DNA from: Sulfitobacter sp. M39 | GTDB lineage: Bacteria; Pseudomonadota; Alphaproteobacteria; Rhodobacterales; Rhodobacteraceae | Assembly: GCF_021735935.1 (NCBI RefSeq) | Contig: NZ_WMDZ01000002.1 | Location: 1 to 64,000 of the forward strand | Length of the DNA: 64,000 nt | Direction: 5' to 3' | Shown here: positions 8,077-17,063 of the stretch, in pieces | How the letters are laid out: the number at the start of each line of letters is the position of its first letter | How positions within the stretch are numbered: the stretch's first letter is position 1 | Program-made: the position numbers and the translations under genes | Notes under the pieces: model-generated | The model's database searches: none | Told to the model about the DNA's origin: nothing | The model's input: the letters and a program-made list of their open reading frames with translations, nothing else

Positions 8077-9220
8077 CCTGCCTCATATCCTGGCGTTTTG
8101 CCTGCTGCCTGGTCTCGCCTTGTCTCAAGGTGTGCCGACCAATGACAATGGGCTGACCGCGCGTGACATCGTCGAAACCGGGGATCGAGAGACAGACCTT
8201 GCCATCCAGGCCGACAAACTTGCAGTGCGCGAACTCATCGCGGAGATCGAGCGCGAACAGCTGGAAACCCTGCAACGCATTCTCGATGCCCAGACCAGCT
8301 TCGGCGGTCAGGGACTGCCGGCTATGGTCTCGGGGCTGGAAAGCGGCAGCGGCGATCCCGACCGCGCCGTAGAAGCCGTCTATGGCACGGGCGAGATCGA
8401 TCCCAATCCCGGCGGTGCGCAGATGTTCGGGGACGCGTCTGAGACCATCGAGCAGCTCATCATCCGCGTGGCTCAGGAGACCAGCGGCTTTGGGGGTGTT
8501 GGCCGCGCAGGGCTCTCGTCCGTCCAGTGGCGCGCGTTGCTGCAAGCGCTGATCTGGCAGGAAAGCCGGTTTACGATTGGGGCACGGTCTCCCGTTGGCG
8601 CCTATGGCCTCACCCAGATCATGCCTGGCACCGCCAGCGATCTGGGCATCAACCCGGAATACTTTGACAGCCCCTACCTTCAGGTGCATGGCGGCGCGCG
8701 CTATCTCGCGACCCAGCTAAACACATTCGATGGCAACATCATCAACGCCCTCGCGGCCTATAACGCCGGACCCGGCCGGGTCTTCGAGTATGGCGGCGTC
8801 CCACCCTTCCGCGAGACCCAGCACTACGTGTCGGTCATCCCTGAACGCTATAATCTCTATCTGAGCCGTATCGGCGGGATCGATGCGCTTGGCACGATCG
8901 ATCCGGCGCTTCTCGCCAATGCCAACCTCTCGCTCACGGGTCATGGGGCGGCCTTTTATGGCAGCAACTCGCCCGCCGCGATCCGCCAAGCCGCCTTGCG
9001 CATTTCCGACATCGTCGAACGGATTTCCGAGACCGAGGATGTGCAGGAGAGCGTGGCGCTCAACACCTATGCCCGCGCCGAACTCGTGCGCCTCGTCGCC
9101 GCCCGCATCCGGCTGCAGGCGGCCCGCACCCGCTTGCTCTCAGCGGAAGATCTTGCTCAGGCCAGCGCCCGCATGGCCGAGGGTGTCTTCATGGAATTCA
9201 CAATCAGGGAGATTGACTGA
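8048..9220 (+). CDS. Second lytic transglycosylase in the VirB operon
   Basis: 390 residues: signal peptide (LPHILAFCLLPGLALSQ), a helical charged region (about 40-90), then an SLT domain (about 165-285) with catalytic Glu in ALIWQESRFTIGARS, GAYGLTQIMPGTASDLGI, and INALAAYNAGPGRVFEYGG. A C-terminal helical extension of about 100 residues follows, which plain SLT enzymes lack. It overlaps both neighbours. Two transglycosylases in one transfer operon is notable. Confidence 0.88.
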   Translation: MRRRATLKSSLPHILAFCLLPGLALSQGVPTNDNGLTARDIVETGDRETDLAIQADKLAVRELIAEIEREQLETLQRILDAQTSFGGQGLPAMVSGLESGSGDPDRAVEAVYGTGEIDPNPGGAQMFGDASETIEQLIIRVAQETSGFGGVGRAGLSSVQWRALLQALIWQESRFTIGARSPVGAYGLTQIMPGTASDLGINPEYFDSPYLQVHGGARYLATQLNTFDGNIINALAAYNAGPGRVFEYGGVPPFRETQHYVSVIPERYNLYLSRIGGIDALGTIDPALLANANLSLTGHGAAFYGSNSPAAIRQAALRISDIVERISETEDVQESVALNTYARAELVRLVAARIRLQAARTRLLSAEDLAQASARMAEGVFMEFTIREID

Positions 9221-10029
9221 TGAGACCAATGTTTCTGAAAACGGCTTTGGCGACTACATTTGGTGTGGGCCTGCATCTCGGCACCATCTCCCCTGCCACA
9301 GCACAAGGTGTACCGGTCGTCGACACCCAGAACATAGCACAAAACATCCAGCAGCTCCGGCAGATGATCGAGGACGAGATCCTGCAAAACGAGCAGCTGA
9401 CGCAGCTCCGCGAACAACTTGCCACACTCACGGATCAACTTGGCGAATTGCAGCGCACCTACGAGGCCCTCACGCGCATTGCCGAGCTTCCGGAAATCAT
9501 TCGCACCGAGATGGAAGATGAGTTGAACGGTCTGCTCGACCAGGAATTCGGCGACATCCTTGCCACGATTGAGGCGATCAAGACAGGGGACTTCTCCGGC
9601 CTGTCCGGCTCCGGCGCCAGCGAGATCGAAACCCAAATGGACCGGGTGCTGGCCGATCTCGGCTTCGATGAAGACACGCTCTCGGAAATGGCCACGAGCG
9701 GCAATCCCGGAGCCAACCGCGTGGCGACGCAGGCAACAACCGGCGCGCTCGTCTCAGCCGCCGCCCAAAACAGCTATGAAGATGCCGGCCAGTCGCTCGA
9801 GCGGGTAGACCGCCTTGTCGGGCTCATCGACGATATGGACGAACTCAAGGAAAGTATCGACCTCAACACCCGCGTGACAGCAGAGCTCGCCATCGCCCTC
9901 GTGGCAATGTGGCAGCTCGAGGCGGTGCAGACAGTTGGCGATGGCACTGGCGGCGTGATTGATGCCGCCACCATTGCCGAAGAGCAGCGCTTCATGGATT
10001 TCACCTTGCCGGACCTGCGGGCTGACTGA
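9220..10029 (+). CDS. virB5: VirB5-like pilus-tip protein
   Basis: 269 residues with a signal peptide (cleavage after SPATAQ) and a long, largely coiled helical body rich in Gln, Glu and Leu (IQQLRQMIEDEILQNEQLTQL). A C-terminal segment resembles VirB5/TrbJ proteins (LNTRVTAELAIALVAMWQLEA). Its place just before VirB8 supports the call, because the family is weakly conserved in sequence. Confidence 0.75.
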   Translation: MRPMFLKTALATTFGVGLHLGTISPATAQGVPVVDTQNIAQNIQQLRQMIEDEILQNEQLTQLREQLATLTDQLGELQRTYEALTRIAELPEIIRTEMEDELNGLLDQEFGDILATIEAIKTGDFSGLSGSGASEIETQMDRVLADLGFDEDTLSEMATSGNPGANRVATQATTGALVSAAAQNSYEDAGQSLERVDRLVGLIDDMDELKESIDLNTRVTAELAIALVAMWQLEAVQTVGDGTGGVIDAATIAEEQRFMDFTLPDLRAD

Positions 10030-10046
10030 TCGTGGGGGCATGACGG

Positions 10047-10700
10047 GTGGCGAGTGAACAAGAAATCATCGAGGAAGAACTGGTCTACGGTGCCCTACGC
10101 CGAGAACGGCTCTGGCAACGCCTTGGCCTGACGGGCCTTGTCTTCGGCATAGTTGGCTGTCTGAGTGCCGCGGCTGTCTCAATCCTTGATGTCGACCCGC
10201 CGCCCGTCGTTGTCCCCTATGATCCCGCCACCGGCTTTGCACTCCCCGAAGCCTCGGTGGGCGCGACCTCGGTAACCGCTAACCAGGCGATCATCGAGGC
10301 GGAAGTCTTCCGCTACGTGACTGATCGAGAGCTATATAACCAGCTCGACAACGATCTGCGCATCCGCAGCGTCCTGCGCCGCTCGGACGGGGCCGCCGAG
10401 AGCGGGTTGCGCCAGATCTGGAACAGCGCGAACGAGAACTACCCACCAACCGTCTATGGACCGAATGCTCGGCTTGATGTGGAAATCCTCAGCATCAACC
10501 GGATCGGACCCAACCGCGCCACCATACGCCTGCGCAAGCGCCTGACCTCGATCAACGGCACCCAGACCGGGCTCTTCACCGCCACGCTTCTCTTCGAGTT
10601 CCGCCCCGAGGCCCGCCGCTCGATTGACGAAGTTTGGACCAACCCATTTGGTTTCACCGTGCTCGAATATTCCATCCGCTCCGACAGATTGGAGAATTAG
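10047..10700 (+). CDS. virB8: VirB8 inner-membrane scaffold
   Basis: 217 residues starting at GTG. A short cytoplasmic head (EEELVYGALRRERLWQRL) is followed by one membrane helix (LTGLVFGIVGCLSAAAVSIL) and a periplasmic NTF2-like domain with YVTDRELYNQLDND and NPFGFTVLEYSI near the end. The start lies 17 bases after virB5. VirB8 nucleates the periplasmic part of the channel. Confidence 0.92.
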   Translation: MASEQEIIEEELVYGALRRERLWQRLGLTGLVFGIVGCLSAAAVSILDVDPPPVVVPYDPATGFALPEASVGATSVTANQAIIEAEVFRYVTDRELYNQLDNDLRIRSVLRRSDGAAESGLRQIWNSANENYPPTVYGPNARLDVEILSINRIGPNRATIRLRKRLTSINGTQTGLFTATLLFEFRPEARRSIDEVWTNPFGFTVLEYSIRSDRLEN

Positions 10701-10701
10701 T

Positions 10702-11397
10702 TTGACCAGTAAGTCCTTTGTTGCAGCCCTACTTGTCTTGCTGCCCTGCCTTGCCTTTGCCGAAGCCATCCCGCGCGGCGGCCCTAATGACAGCCGCGTG
10801 CGGCTGGCCACCTACCAGGACGGCCAGGTCTACCGTCTCAGCGTGTCGCTCACCCATGTCACCACCATCGAATTTGGAGAGGGCGAAAGCATCCGCTCGA
10901 TTATTGCGGGCGACACCGAGGGCTTCGAGATCGATGGCGTGCCCGGCGGCCAGGCCTTCGCGATCAAACCCATCGCGCGCGGCGTCCATACCAATGTGAC
11001 CGTCTACACGAACAGGCGGAGCTACTATTTCAACGTCCAGGAGGTCCGCAGCCCAACCTTCTACGTGGTGCAGTTCCGCTATCCGGAGGACGATGCGCGC
11101 TCGACCCGGGCCATCGCCGCCCAAGCGCCAAACTACAACTACGGTGCCAGCGCGCGGACCGAGTTCACGCCAACGCGTATCTGGGATGACGGGACGTTCA
11201 CGTATTTCGCCTTTCCAAGAAACGCCCCTGTGCCAGCGATCTTCCGCTACGCGGGCGGTCGCGAGCGCACGGTCAACACGCAAACCCCTGAAGACGGCGT
11301 GATCCGTGTCAGCGGCGTAAACCGTCAATGGGCCCTGCGACTTGGCGAAGAGGTGGTCTGCATCGAGGCGATCCCGCCCGGGGAGGCCGCCTCATGA
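10702..11397 (+). CDS. virB9: VirB9 core-complex protein
   Basis: The TTG at 10702, two bases after the virB8 stop and preceded by a ggagaa site, opens a signal peptide (TSKSFVAALLVLLPCLAFA). The mature protein shows the VirB9 layout: an N-terminal beta domain (RVRLATYQDGQVYRLSVSL), YYFNVQEV, and a C-terminal beta sandwich (TRIWDDGTFTYFAFPRNAPVPAIF). 231 residues. It forms the outer-membrane ring with VirB7 and VirB10. Confidence 0.92.
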   Translation: MTSKSFVAALLVLLPCLAFAEAIPRGGPNDSRVRLATYQDGQVYRLSVSLTHVTTIEFGEGESIRSIIAGDTEGFEIDGVPGGQAFAIKPIARGVHTNVTVYTNRRSYYFNVQEVRSPTFYVVQFRYPEDDARSTRAIAAQAPNYNYGASARTEFTPTRIWDDGTFTYFAFPRNAPVPAIFRYAGGRERTVNTQTPEDGVIRVSGVNRQWALRLGEEVVCIEAIPPGEAAS

Positions 11398-12773
11398 GCG
11401 ATACCGAGAACACCGAGCTGGAAAAACGCCTCGCCGCCCTCGAGAAAGGCAGTGCCCGCGCCCCCACGGCGGCGCAGCGCCGGTCGCCCCTTCTCGCGCT
11501 GATCGTGGTCCTCGTCATCGGCGCGGGTGGTGCCCTGCTTTATCTCCTCTCACAGCCCGACGAAGAGGAAGCCTTGCCGACGGCCACCCCGGACGTCTTT
11601 CAAAACGAGGGGGACGGCTTTGGCGCTATCGAGACCTTGCCCCCGCCCGAGCCCGAGGTTGTGTTTGTCGGACCGGATCCAGTCGAGCCCAACGCGGAGC
11701 TTCTGGCGCAGATCACCGCGCTGCAGGCTCAGATCGAGGAATTGCGCAACGTCCCCGAACCGGTCGTCGAGGAAGACACCGCCGCCGCAGAGGCTATTGA
11801 CGCGCTAACCGCTCAGATCGCGGCGCTGCAAGCCGCCTCGGAAGCCGCACAGCAACGATTTCAGGACGAACTGACGGCGCGGGATCGCAGCCTTGAGCAA
11901 CTCCGCATGGATCTGGAACTGGCCCAACTCGAGGCCAGCCGACCGCAACCCGCGCCAGTGGGCCCCACGGAAGATGAGCTGCGCGCACGCGAGCAAGAGC
12001 GACTGCGCCGGGAGGAAGAAGCCAGGCGCATGGCCGAGCTGGAGCGCCGCGCCGCGGAGGAACGCGCCTTCCAGGAGCGGCGCATCACCTCGCCCACCAT
12101 CGCGTTTGGCGGTGCCTCCGGAGCGAATGAAACGGCTCTGACTGAACGCACTTTTGGCGACGTGACGGATTTCGTGCTGAACGGGGCGCTGCCCTCTACC
12201 GTGACGCAGGCCGAGGTGATCGCCAATCCCTCCAACACGATTCTACAGGGCACCATGATCCAGGCCGTCATGGAAACTGCCCTTGACAGCTCCCTGCCCG
12301 GCCAGACACGTGCCGTGGTGTCCGAGGATGTCTACAGCGTCGATGGCGTGCGCCTCTTGATCCCCCGCGGATCGCGTCTCATCGGGCGCTACCGCGCTGG
12401 CGTCGATATCGCGCAGCGCCGCGTCACGATCGCCTGGGACCGGATCATCCTGCCCGACAACCAGACCGTCCAGATCAGCTCCTTCGGAGGTGATGAACTG
12501 GGCCGTTCTGGCGTCACCGGCCTCATAGACACGCGCTTTGCCGAGCGTTTCGGGTCGGCCGCCCTGATCTCGCTGATTTCCGCCGCACCAAGTGCCGCCG
12601 CATCCGAGGTCCAGGATGAGACTGCCGCCGACGTTCTCGAAGACGTGGGCGATGATCTGGCAGATGCGACGGACAGCGTCATCGGCGACTATCTATCAAT
12701 CGGCCCCGTCATCTATGTCGACCAGGGCGCCCGCGTCACGGTCATGGTCGACCGCGATCTGGAGATATTCTGA
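11394..12773 (+). CDS. virB10: VirB10 core-complex protein
   Basis: 459 residues from MSDTENTELEKRL; the ATG overlaps the virB9 stop. There is one membrane helix (LLALIVVLVIGAGGALLYLL, about 31-50), a Pro/Glu-rich periplasmic linker, a coiled-coil region (about 110-250, many Glu/Arg/Gln) and the conserved C-terminal TrbI domain (ILQGTMIQAVMETAL and LIPRGSRLIGRYRAGVD). It spans both membranes and senses ATPase activity. Confidence 0.94.
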   Translation: MSDTENTELEKRLAALEKGSARAPTAAQRRSPLLALIVVLVIGAGGALLYLLSQPDEEEALPTATPDVFQNEGDGFGAIETLPPPEPEVVFVGPDPVEPNAELLAQITALQAQIEELRNVPEPVVEEDTAAAEAIDALTAQIAALQAASEAAQQRFQDELTARDRSLEQLRMDLELAQLEASRPQPAPVGPTEDELRAREQERLRREEEARRMAELERRAAEERAFQERRITSPTIAFGGASGANETALTERTFGDVTDFVLNGALPSTVTQAEVIANPSNTILQGTMIQAVMETALDSSLPGQTRAVVSEDVYSVDGVRLLIPRGSRLIGRYRAGVDIAQRRVTIAWDRIILPDNQTVQISSFGGDELGRSGVTGLIDTRFAERFGSAALISLISAAPSAAASEVQDETAADVLEDVGDDLADATDSVIGDYLSIGPVIYVDQGARVTVMVDRDLEIF

Positions 12774-12777
12774 GCCC

Positions 12778-13764
12778 ATGTCGCTGAGCTATCTCGAAAC
12801 CTCGCTCGACCGGATCGACGCCGCCGCCCGCGGCGATGTCATCGAGATCTGCATCAACCCAGACGGAACCTGCTGGGGCGAATTCCAGGGCGATCACTTC
12901 ATGCGCGCGCTGGACCAGAGGCTTACGGGCGTTCAGGTCAGGGACCTCGGCAACCAGATCGCCTCCTCGGCCAATACCACGATGAGCAAGGACCGCCCCA
13001 TCGTCTCGGTCTCGATCACCTACAAGGGGCGCCCGATCCGCGCACAGGTCATCACCCCGCCCGCCGTGCTCTCGGCCATGTCGATCAGCCTGCGGTTCTT
13101 CTCGAGCCTGCCACTCGAGGGCATCGCACTCGATTTCCTCTACGGAAAAGAGCGCAAGCTCGAAGACCTGCGCGTCGAAAAAAAGCGCGCCTTGCGCGCC
13201 GTGGTGGCCGCGGGTTTGATCGATGACGCGCTCGCCTTCTGCGTCGAGAACAAACTCAACATGATCGTCTCGGGCGGCACCTCCACCGGCAAGACCGTGG
13301 CCGCGCGCAAGATCCTATCTCACGTGCCATCCGAGGAACGCATCGTGACCATCGAAGAAGCCGCCGAGCTGCTGCCGACCCAGCCAAATGCAGTGACCCT
13401 CATCGCCAATCGCGACGCGGAATTCCAGACCGCCGATGTGCTCCTCACCGCCACGCTGCGCATGCGCCCCGACCGGATAATCCTGGGCGAAGTGCGCGGC
13501 AAGGAGGCCATGACCTTTCTGGAAGCCATCAACACCGGCCATGGCGGGTCCATGACCACACTGCATGCTGAAACACCGCAATTGGCCGTGCAGCGCCTCG
13601 CGATCGCGGCGCTCAAGACCGAGATCCCGATGACCTATGCCGACATGATCCAGTACATCGAGAACTCCATCGATGTGATCATCCAGGCCGGTCGCCATGA
13701 TGGCAAGCGCGGCATCACCGAATTCTACCTCCCCGGCACAACTGAGATTGGAACTTCTCCATGA
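12778..13764 (+). CDS. virB11: VirB11 hexameric ATPase
   Basis: 328 residues. Walker A is GGTSTGKT (about 164-171), the Asp box lies around RIVTIEEAAEL, Walker B around RIILGEVRGKEA, and the His box is GHGGSMTTLHA. The N-terminal domain carries VSVSITYKGRPIRAQVI. It starts four bases after virB10 and ends in an ATGA overlap with the DUF4177 gene. It acts at the inner face of the channel with VirB4. Confidence 0.95.
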   Translation: MSLSYLETSLDRIDAAARGDVIEICINPDGTCWGEFQGDHFMRALDQRLTGVQVRDLGNQIASSANTTMSKDRPIVSVSITYKGRPIRAQVITPPAVLSAMSISLRFFSSLPLEGIALDFLYGKERKLEDLRVEKKRALRAVVAAGLIDDALAFCVENKLNMIVSGGTSTGKTVAARKILSHVPSEERIVTIEEAAELLPTQPNAVTLIANRDAEFQTADVLLTATLRMRPDRIILGEVRGKEAMTFLEAINTGHGGSMTTLHAETPQLAVQRLAIAALKTEIPMTYADMIQYIENSIDVIIQAGRHDGKRGITEFYLPGTTEIGTSP

Positions 13765-13949
13765 AGACGTTTGAATATGACATCCTGTTCTTTCCGGTGA
13801 AGAAGCAAAAGGACTACGACGAGGTGCGACGTGCTTTGAATGAGCGCGGCGCGGAAGGGTGGGAGGTTATCACCGCCGAATCCGGCGACTACGGCTACAC
13901 CACTTTCTTGAAGCGTGAGACTGGTACAATGAAGGCGGCAGCGGAATGA
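13761..13949 (+). CDS. DUF4177-family small protein
   Basis: 62 residues matching the DUF4177 pattern: FEYDILFFPVKKQKDYDE, then ALNERGAEGWEVITA and YTTFLKRE. The family has no known activity. The gene is embedded by stop/start overlaps between virB11 and the next gene, so it is made together with the channel. Such a protein inside a VirB operon is not part of the standard set. Confidence 0.8.
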   Translation: MKTFEYDILFFPVKKQKDYDEVRRALNERGAEGWEVITAESGDYGYTTFLKRETGTMKAAAE

Positions 13950-14350
13950 CACGGGCTATTGCAGTCACTGGCCTGCTCTTGATCTTTGGCACAACTGCTG
14001 GCGTAGCCGAGCGGAACCTGATCCCGACGCTCGACAACCACCCAAATGTTTGCCCAGACCAGCCACCTGAGCCGAAGTGGATGCAGAACATCAATGTGCG
14101 CGAATCCTATAAGCGCCTTTTGATCCAACAGATATATCGGGCTCAAAGCATGGAGCGCGTCGTAGACTCGCAAAACTGCGACTGTCCCACACGGTATCCA
14201 ACTTGGGAGGACGCCGTACGCTTCTACACAGAGCGCTATGCTTCATCTAAATACTGGGACGTTGTCGAAGCGACGTCCGAATACCGACGACGGGCAAATG
14301 AACTGCGCCGCGCCGCCATGCCAATCTGCGTAGCAGCTGGCAACTGGTAG
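13946..14350 (+). CDS. Small exported Cys-containing protein, VirB operon
   Basis: 134 residues. A signal peptide (MTRAIAVTGLLLIFGTTAGVA) precedes a mature domain with four Cys (NVCPDQPP, NCDCPTRYP, PICVAAG). It includes PTWEDAVRFYTERYASSKYWDVVEATSEYRRRANELRR, a helical part. It overlaps the DUF4177 gene by ATGA and lies six bases before virB6. I recognise no named family. Confidence 0.7.
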   Translation: MTRAIAVTGLLLIFGTTAGVAERNLIPTLDNHPNVCPDQPPEPKWMQNINVRESYKRLLIQQIYRAQSMERVVDSQNCDCPTRYPTWEDAVRFYTERYASSKYWDVVEATSEYRRRANELRRAAMPICVAAGNW

Positions 14351-14356
14351 CAATCC

Positions 14357-15436
14357 ATGAGTGTCGTCACCTACTTCGTGGAAACGTCCGAAGGGTATCT
14401 AGATACCGCTGCCGAAACTCAGTTTGGTGCGGTCGCAGCAACGGTCGGCACGTTGCTGGTTCTGGGCACAACACTAGTTGTCATTCTGGTCTTCATCAAC
14501 ATGATCTACCAGTATCGCGCCATGGACGGCCGAACTGCCTTTTGGCTGGCCGTGAAGGTCGGACTTATAGGGGTCTTCGCGGCCAACTGGGTCCAGTTCA
14601 ATGCGCTTGCCTCAGCAATACTGAACGGAATTGACAGCATTGCCGGGGCACTTGTGGCTTCTGTCGGCGGCGGATCACCTGGTCCGTCCGGTACCTTTGC
14701 AGAGGAATTTGACGAACTGATTGCAGCGCTCGGGGACTATCTGAATGCTGCGGGATCTGAGCTGAACTGGATGGCGGGTGCCTTGTTGGACACACTCGGG
14801 GTTCTGCTGCTCTCGATTCTTGGCGGGTTGGCGGCGTTCATTGTTGTGGCGTCCCGGCTCATGATCGCTCTGCTAATTGGCATGGCGCCAGTGATGATAT
14901 TCTTGACCCTGTTCGAGGTGACCAAAGATTACTTCGCGCGCTGGTTATCCGCGCTCATTTCATTCGCGATGTATCCGATCGTAGTCGCCGGAGTGTTCGC
15001 GACGATCACGGGGGTCTCTCGGGCGCTTCTTGCCGAGCTTGGTGACCCAGAGGGCGCCTCGAACATAGGGGCCCTTCTCCCATTTTTCATGATGGTGCTG
15101 ATGGCAAAGGGTTTCATCATAGCAACACCGTTCTTGGTTCGGGCGATTTCTGGAAACATCATGATGCCAGCGCTCTCAGCCGGCTTTGGCGGCAGCTATG
15201 CCTTTGCCAGAGGGCTTGCAGGTAGCCAGCAGGTCTACAACCGATACGCTATCGGGGGCGCAACTGGGGCTGAATACGCAGCCCTTCGAGCGCGACAATT
15301 CTTTGGCATGCAAGCGTTGCCGAGCCGACCAAATTCAGTTGGAGGGCCTGTTCCGGCTCGTCCGGGTGACGCAACCGGAACAGGCGCCCGAATGCTGGCA
15401 CAGCTTTCAAGACTTGGTAGGTTGGGCAGGCGTTGA
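14357..15436 (+). CDS. virB6: VirB6/TrbL polytopic membrane protein
   Basis: 359 residues with about six membrane helices (for example LLVLGTTLVVILVFINMIY, ALLIGMAPVMIFLTLFEV, GALLPFFMMVLMAKGFI) and the TrbL/VirB6 landmark IGMAPVMIFLTLF followed by FARWLSALISFAMYP. The C-terminal tail is cytoplasmic and low in complexity. It is last in the operon, whereas VirB6 usually precedes VirB8. A strong hairpin follows. Confidence 0.9.
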   Translation: MSVVTYFVETSEGYLDTAAETQFGAVAATVGTLLVLGTTLVVILVFINMIYQYRAMDGRTAFWLAVKVGLIGVFAANWVQFNALASAILNGIDSIAGALVASVGGGSPGPSGTFAEEFDELIAALGDYLNAAGSELNWMAGALLDTLGVLLLSILGGLAAFIVVASRLMIALLIGMAPVMIFLTLFEVTKDYFARWLSALISFAMYPIVVAGVFATITGVSRALLAELGDPEGASNIGALLPFFMMVLMAKGFIIATPFLVRAISGNIMMPALSAGFGGSYAFARGLAGSQQVYNRYAIGGATGAEYAALRARQFFGMQALPSRPNSVGGPVPARPGDATGTGARMLAQLSRLGRLGRR

Positions 15437-15443
15437 CAGCCAG

Positions 15444-15494
15444 ATGCCAAAAACCTGCCAAAACCGCAAAGGTTTTGCTGGGGGTTTTTGGCAT
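15444..15494 (+). terminator. Hairpin ending the VirB operon
   Basis: A perfect 12-bp arm ATGCCAAAAACC at 15444 pairs with GGTTTTTGGCAT ending at 15494. An inner arm (aaaacc/ggtttt) makes a long two-step stem. It begins eight bases after the virB6 stop. A T-run (ttttttgggg) lies about 20 bases further on. Termination is inferred from placement. Confidence 0.65.
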
Positions 15495-15787
15495 AGCTAA
15501 GCGCTTGATTTTTTGGGGGGGGCAGGGAACTCGGACAAAAACGACCGTATTTGTCCTGCATGTTATGACCAGTGGTTTTTGTCCAGTTCAGCAATCAGCT
15601 TGGCTGCTATTCTGATCTTCGCTATACATCGCTTACGGTCGGCAGACACCGAGGCGTCGCTGCTCCTGCGGGAGAGCTAAACCTGCCATTTCGACTGAAC
15701 GGCAATGTATCTATTCACACGGACTAGAGCGCCGCGTCATTAAGCCAGCGACCGATGATGACCACCGGTGCTCGATGTGGATGAATC
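15495..15787. other. Intergenic stretch after the VirB operon
   Basis: No credible gene. It holds an inverted pair ggacaaaaac (15533) and gtttttgtcc (ending 15584) around a G-run. This could be a second hairpin or the remnant of an element end. Confidence 0.4.
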
Positions 15788-16357
15788 ATGCCGAAGACCC
15801 CTCTGCCGCTGCGAGCGGACGACTTGACGATTTTTGTGCGCGCACTCTCCGAACAGCTGGGTGACGTAAGCCCGTCGCATCTCACACTTATGAACATGGC
15901 CGCGCGTGCAGCGGGCTATCAAAATGTCCAGCATATGCGTTCGGCGCATGCAGCCGAACTAAGGCTAACGCGCGCTGTTGGTGAAACTCCTGTGAATGCG
16001 CGAGCCGTAGAGCGCGCCTTGCACCAATTCGACATCAAAGGTCGTCTAAAACAATGGCCATCGAAGCGAAGCGTCCAGACGCTTGCTCTTTGGGCGCTAT
16101 GGGCGACATTCCCCACCAGCCAACCTTTGAAGGAGCAAGAGGTCAACGAGCGCTTAGCCCAGGAACATCTATTCGGTGATCCAGCGACACTCCGCCGGAT
16201 GATGATTTCTTGCGAGCTTTTGTCACGCCGCGACGATGGAACAGACTATCGACGGATCGAACAGAAACCGCCCGCTGAGGCCAAAGCGTTAATCCGAGTT
16301 CTTGGATCACGCCGATTGACGCGCTCTCTGAAAGTTGCGGAGACCAAAAATGCATAG
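15788..16357 (+). CDS. DUF2087-domain protein
   Basis: 189 residues. The C-terminal half fits DUF2087, a winged-helix-like fold: RLKQWPSKRSVQTLALWALWATF, then EQEVNERLAQEHLFGDPATLRRMMISCELLSRRDDGTDYRRI (about 80-160). The N-terminal 60 residues form a separate helical part (MPKTPLPLRADDLTIFVRALSEQL). DUF2087 is often found in transcription regulators, so DNA binding is plausible. It overlaps the next gene, so the two form an operon. Confidence 0.8.
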   Translation: MPKTPLPLRADDLTIFVRALSEQLGDVSPSHLTLMNMAARAAGYQNVQHMRSAHAAELRLTRAVGETPVNARAVERALHQFDIKGRLKQWPSKRSVQTLALWALWATFPTSQPLKEQEVNERLAQEHLFGDPATLRRMMISCELLSRRDDGTDYRRIEQKPPAEAKALIRVLGSRRLTRSLKVAETKNA

Positions 16358-16730
16358 GGGCTCCTGCTTGTGTGGCGTTGTTCAGATCGCCATTGAAGGC
16401 GACCTCCCGCAACCAAATGCTTGCCATTGCGTCGCTTGCCGGAAGCAAACAGGTCATTTCGGAGCTTCACTCGATGTGCCTCGCTCACGGCTGCATGTGC
16501 AGGGCGAAGAAGCTATCTGCTGGTACCAGTCGTCGGAAAAGGTCAGACGAGGTTTCTGTGGCACCTGCGGTTCGACATTGTTCTGGGACCCGATCCAGCA
16601 CGACTGGACTGCTGTGGCGATGGGCATCCTCGATGGTCCAACCAAGACTTCGCTGTCGATGCATATCTTTGTCTCGGAGAAGGGCGATTACTACGAGATC
16701 AAGGACGGGCTTCCACAGAATGCCCGGTAG
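16350..16730 (+). CDS. GFA-family (glutathione-dependent formaldehyde-activating) enzyme-like protein
   Basis: 126 residues with the zinc-binding Cys pattern of the GFA/CENP-V fold: GSCLCGVV (CxC), ACHCVACRKQTG, and GFCGTCGSTLFW. Members bind glutathione adducts or zinc, but most, including this one, have no proven substrate. The ATG overlaps the DUF2087 stop and is preceded by a cggag site. Confidence 0.88.
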   Translation: MHRGSCLCGVVQIAIEGDLPQPNACHCVACRKQTGHFGASLDVPRSRLHVQGEEAICWYQSSEKVRRGFCGTCGSTLFWDPIQHDWTAVAMGILDGPTKTSLSMHIFVSEKGDYYEIKDGLPQNAR

Positions 16731-16744
16731 CGCGACCTTATGCT

Positions 16745-16788
16745 GGTCAAAACTCAGACGTTTCTGTCACTGGCTAAATCGACTGTTT
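16745..16788. repeat. Dispersed repeat, copy 1
   Basis: A 44-bp segment (ggtcaaaactcagacgtttc...) matches 23393-23436 at 37 of 44 positions in the same orientation. It lies in the 333-bp gap between the GFA and methyltransferase genes, where nothing else is recognisable apart from an AT-rich probable promoter region at about 16930-17040. It is probably debris of a mobile element present twice on the replicon. Confidence 0.6.
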
Positions 16789-17063
16789 TCGCCGCTAACC
16801 TGTTTTGCCGGACTACTTCACTTTCTTCAAGATACTCAACCACTTCCAAGGTTATGATTGTTTCGGTTTGAAGAACTGGTTTGAAACAGGATCAAGAGAT
16901 CCAAATGCACAGCGCGAAGGGTAAGTGACTGCGTTCACATAAATGGCAATTTATTGGAAAATAGATCTTTTTGCGTGTGAACCACTTCAAAAAAATGCAC
17001 TATTAAATTTGGAGCATCCATCACTTCTCTGGTGCCCTCGTTAGCAGTGTAGGAGCTTTCATC

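Noticed and set aside
10624..10701. Upstream extension of virB9 from an ATG inside virB8
   Set aside because: The TTG at 10702 gives a signal peptide and correct spacing; the extension does not look like VirB9.
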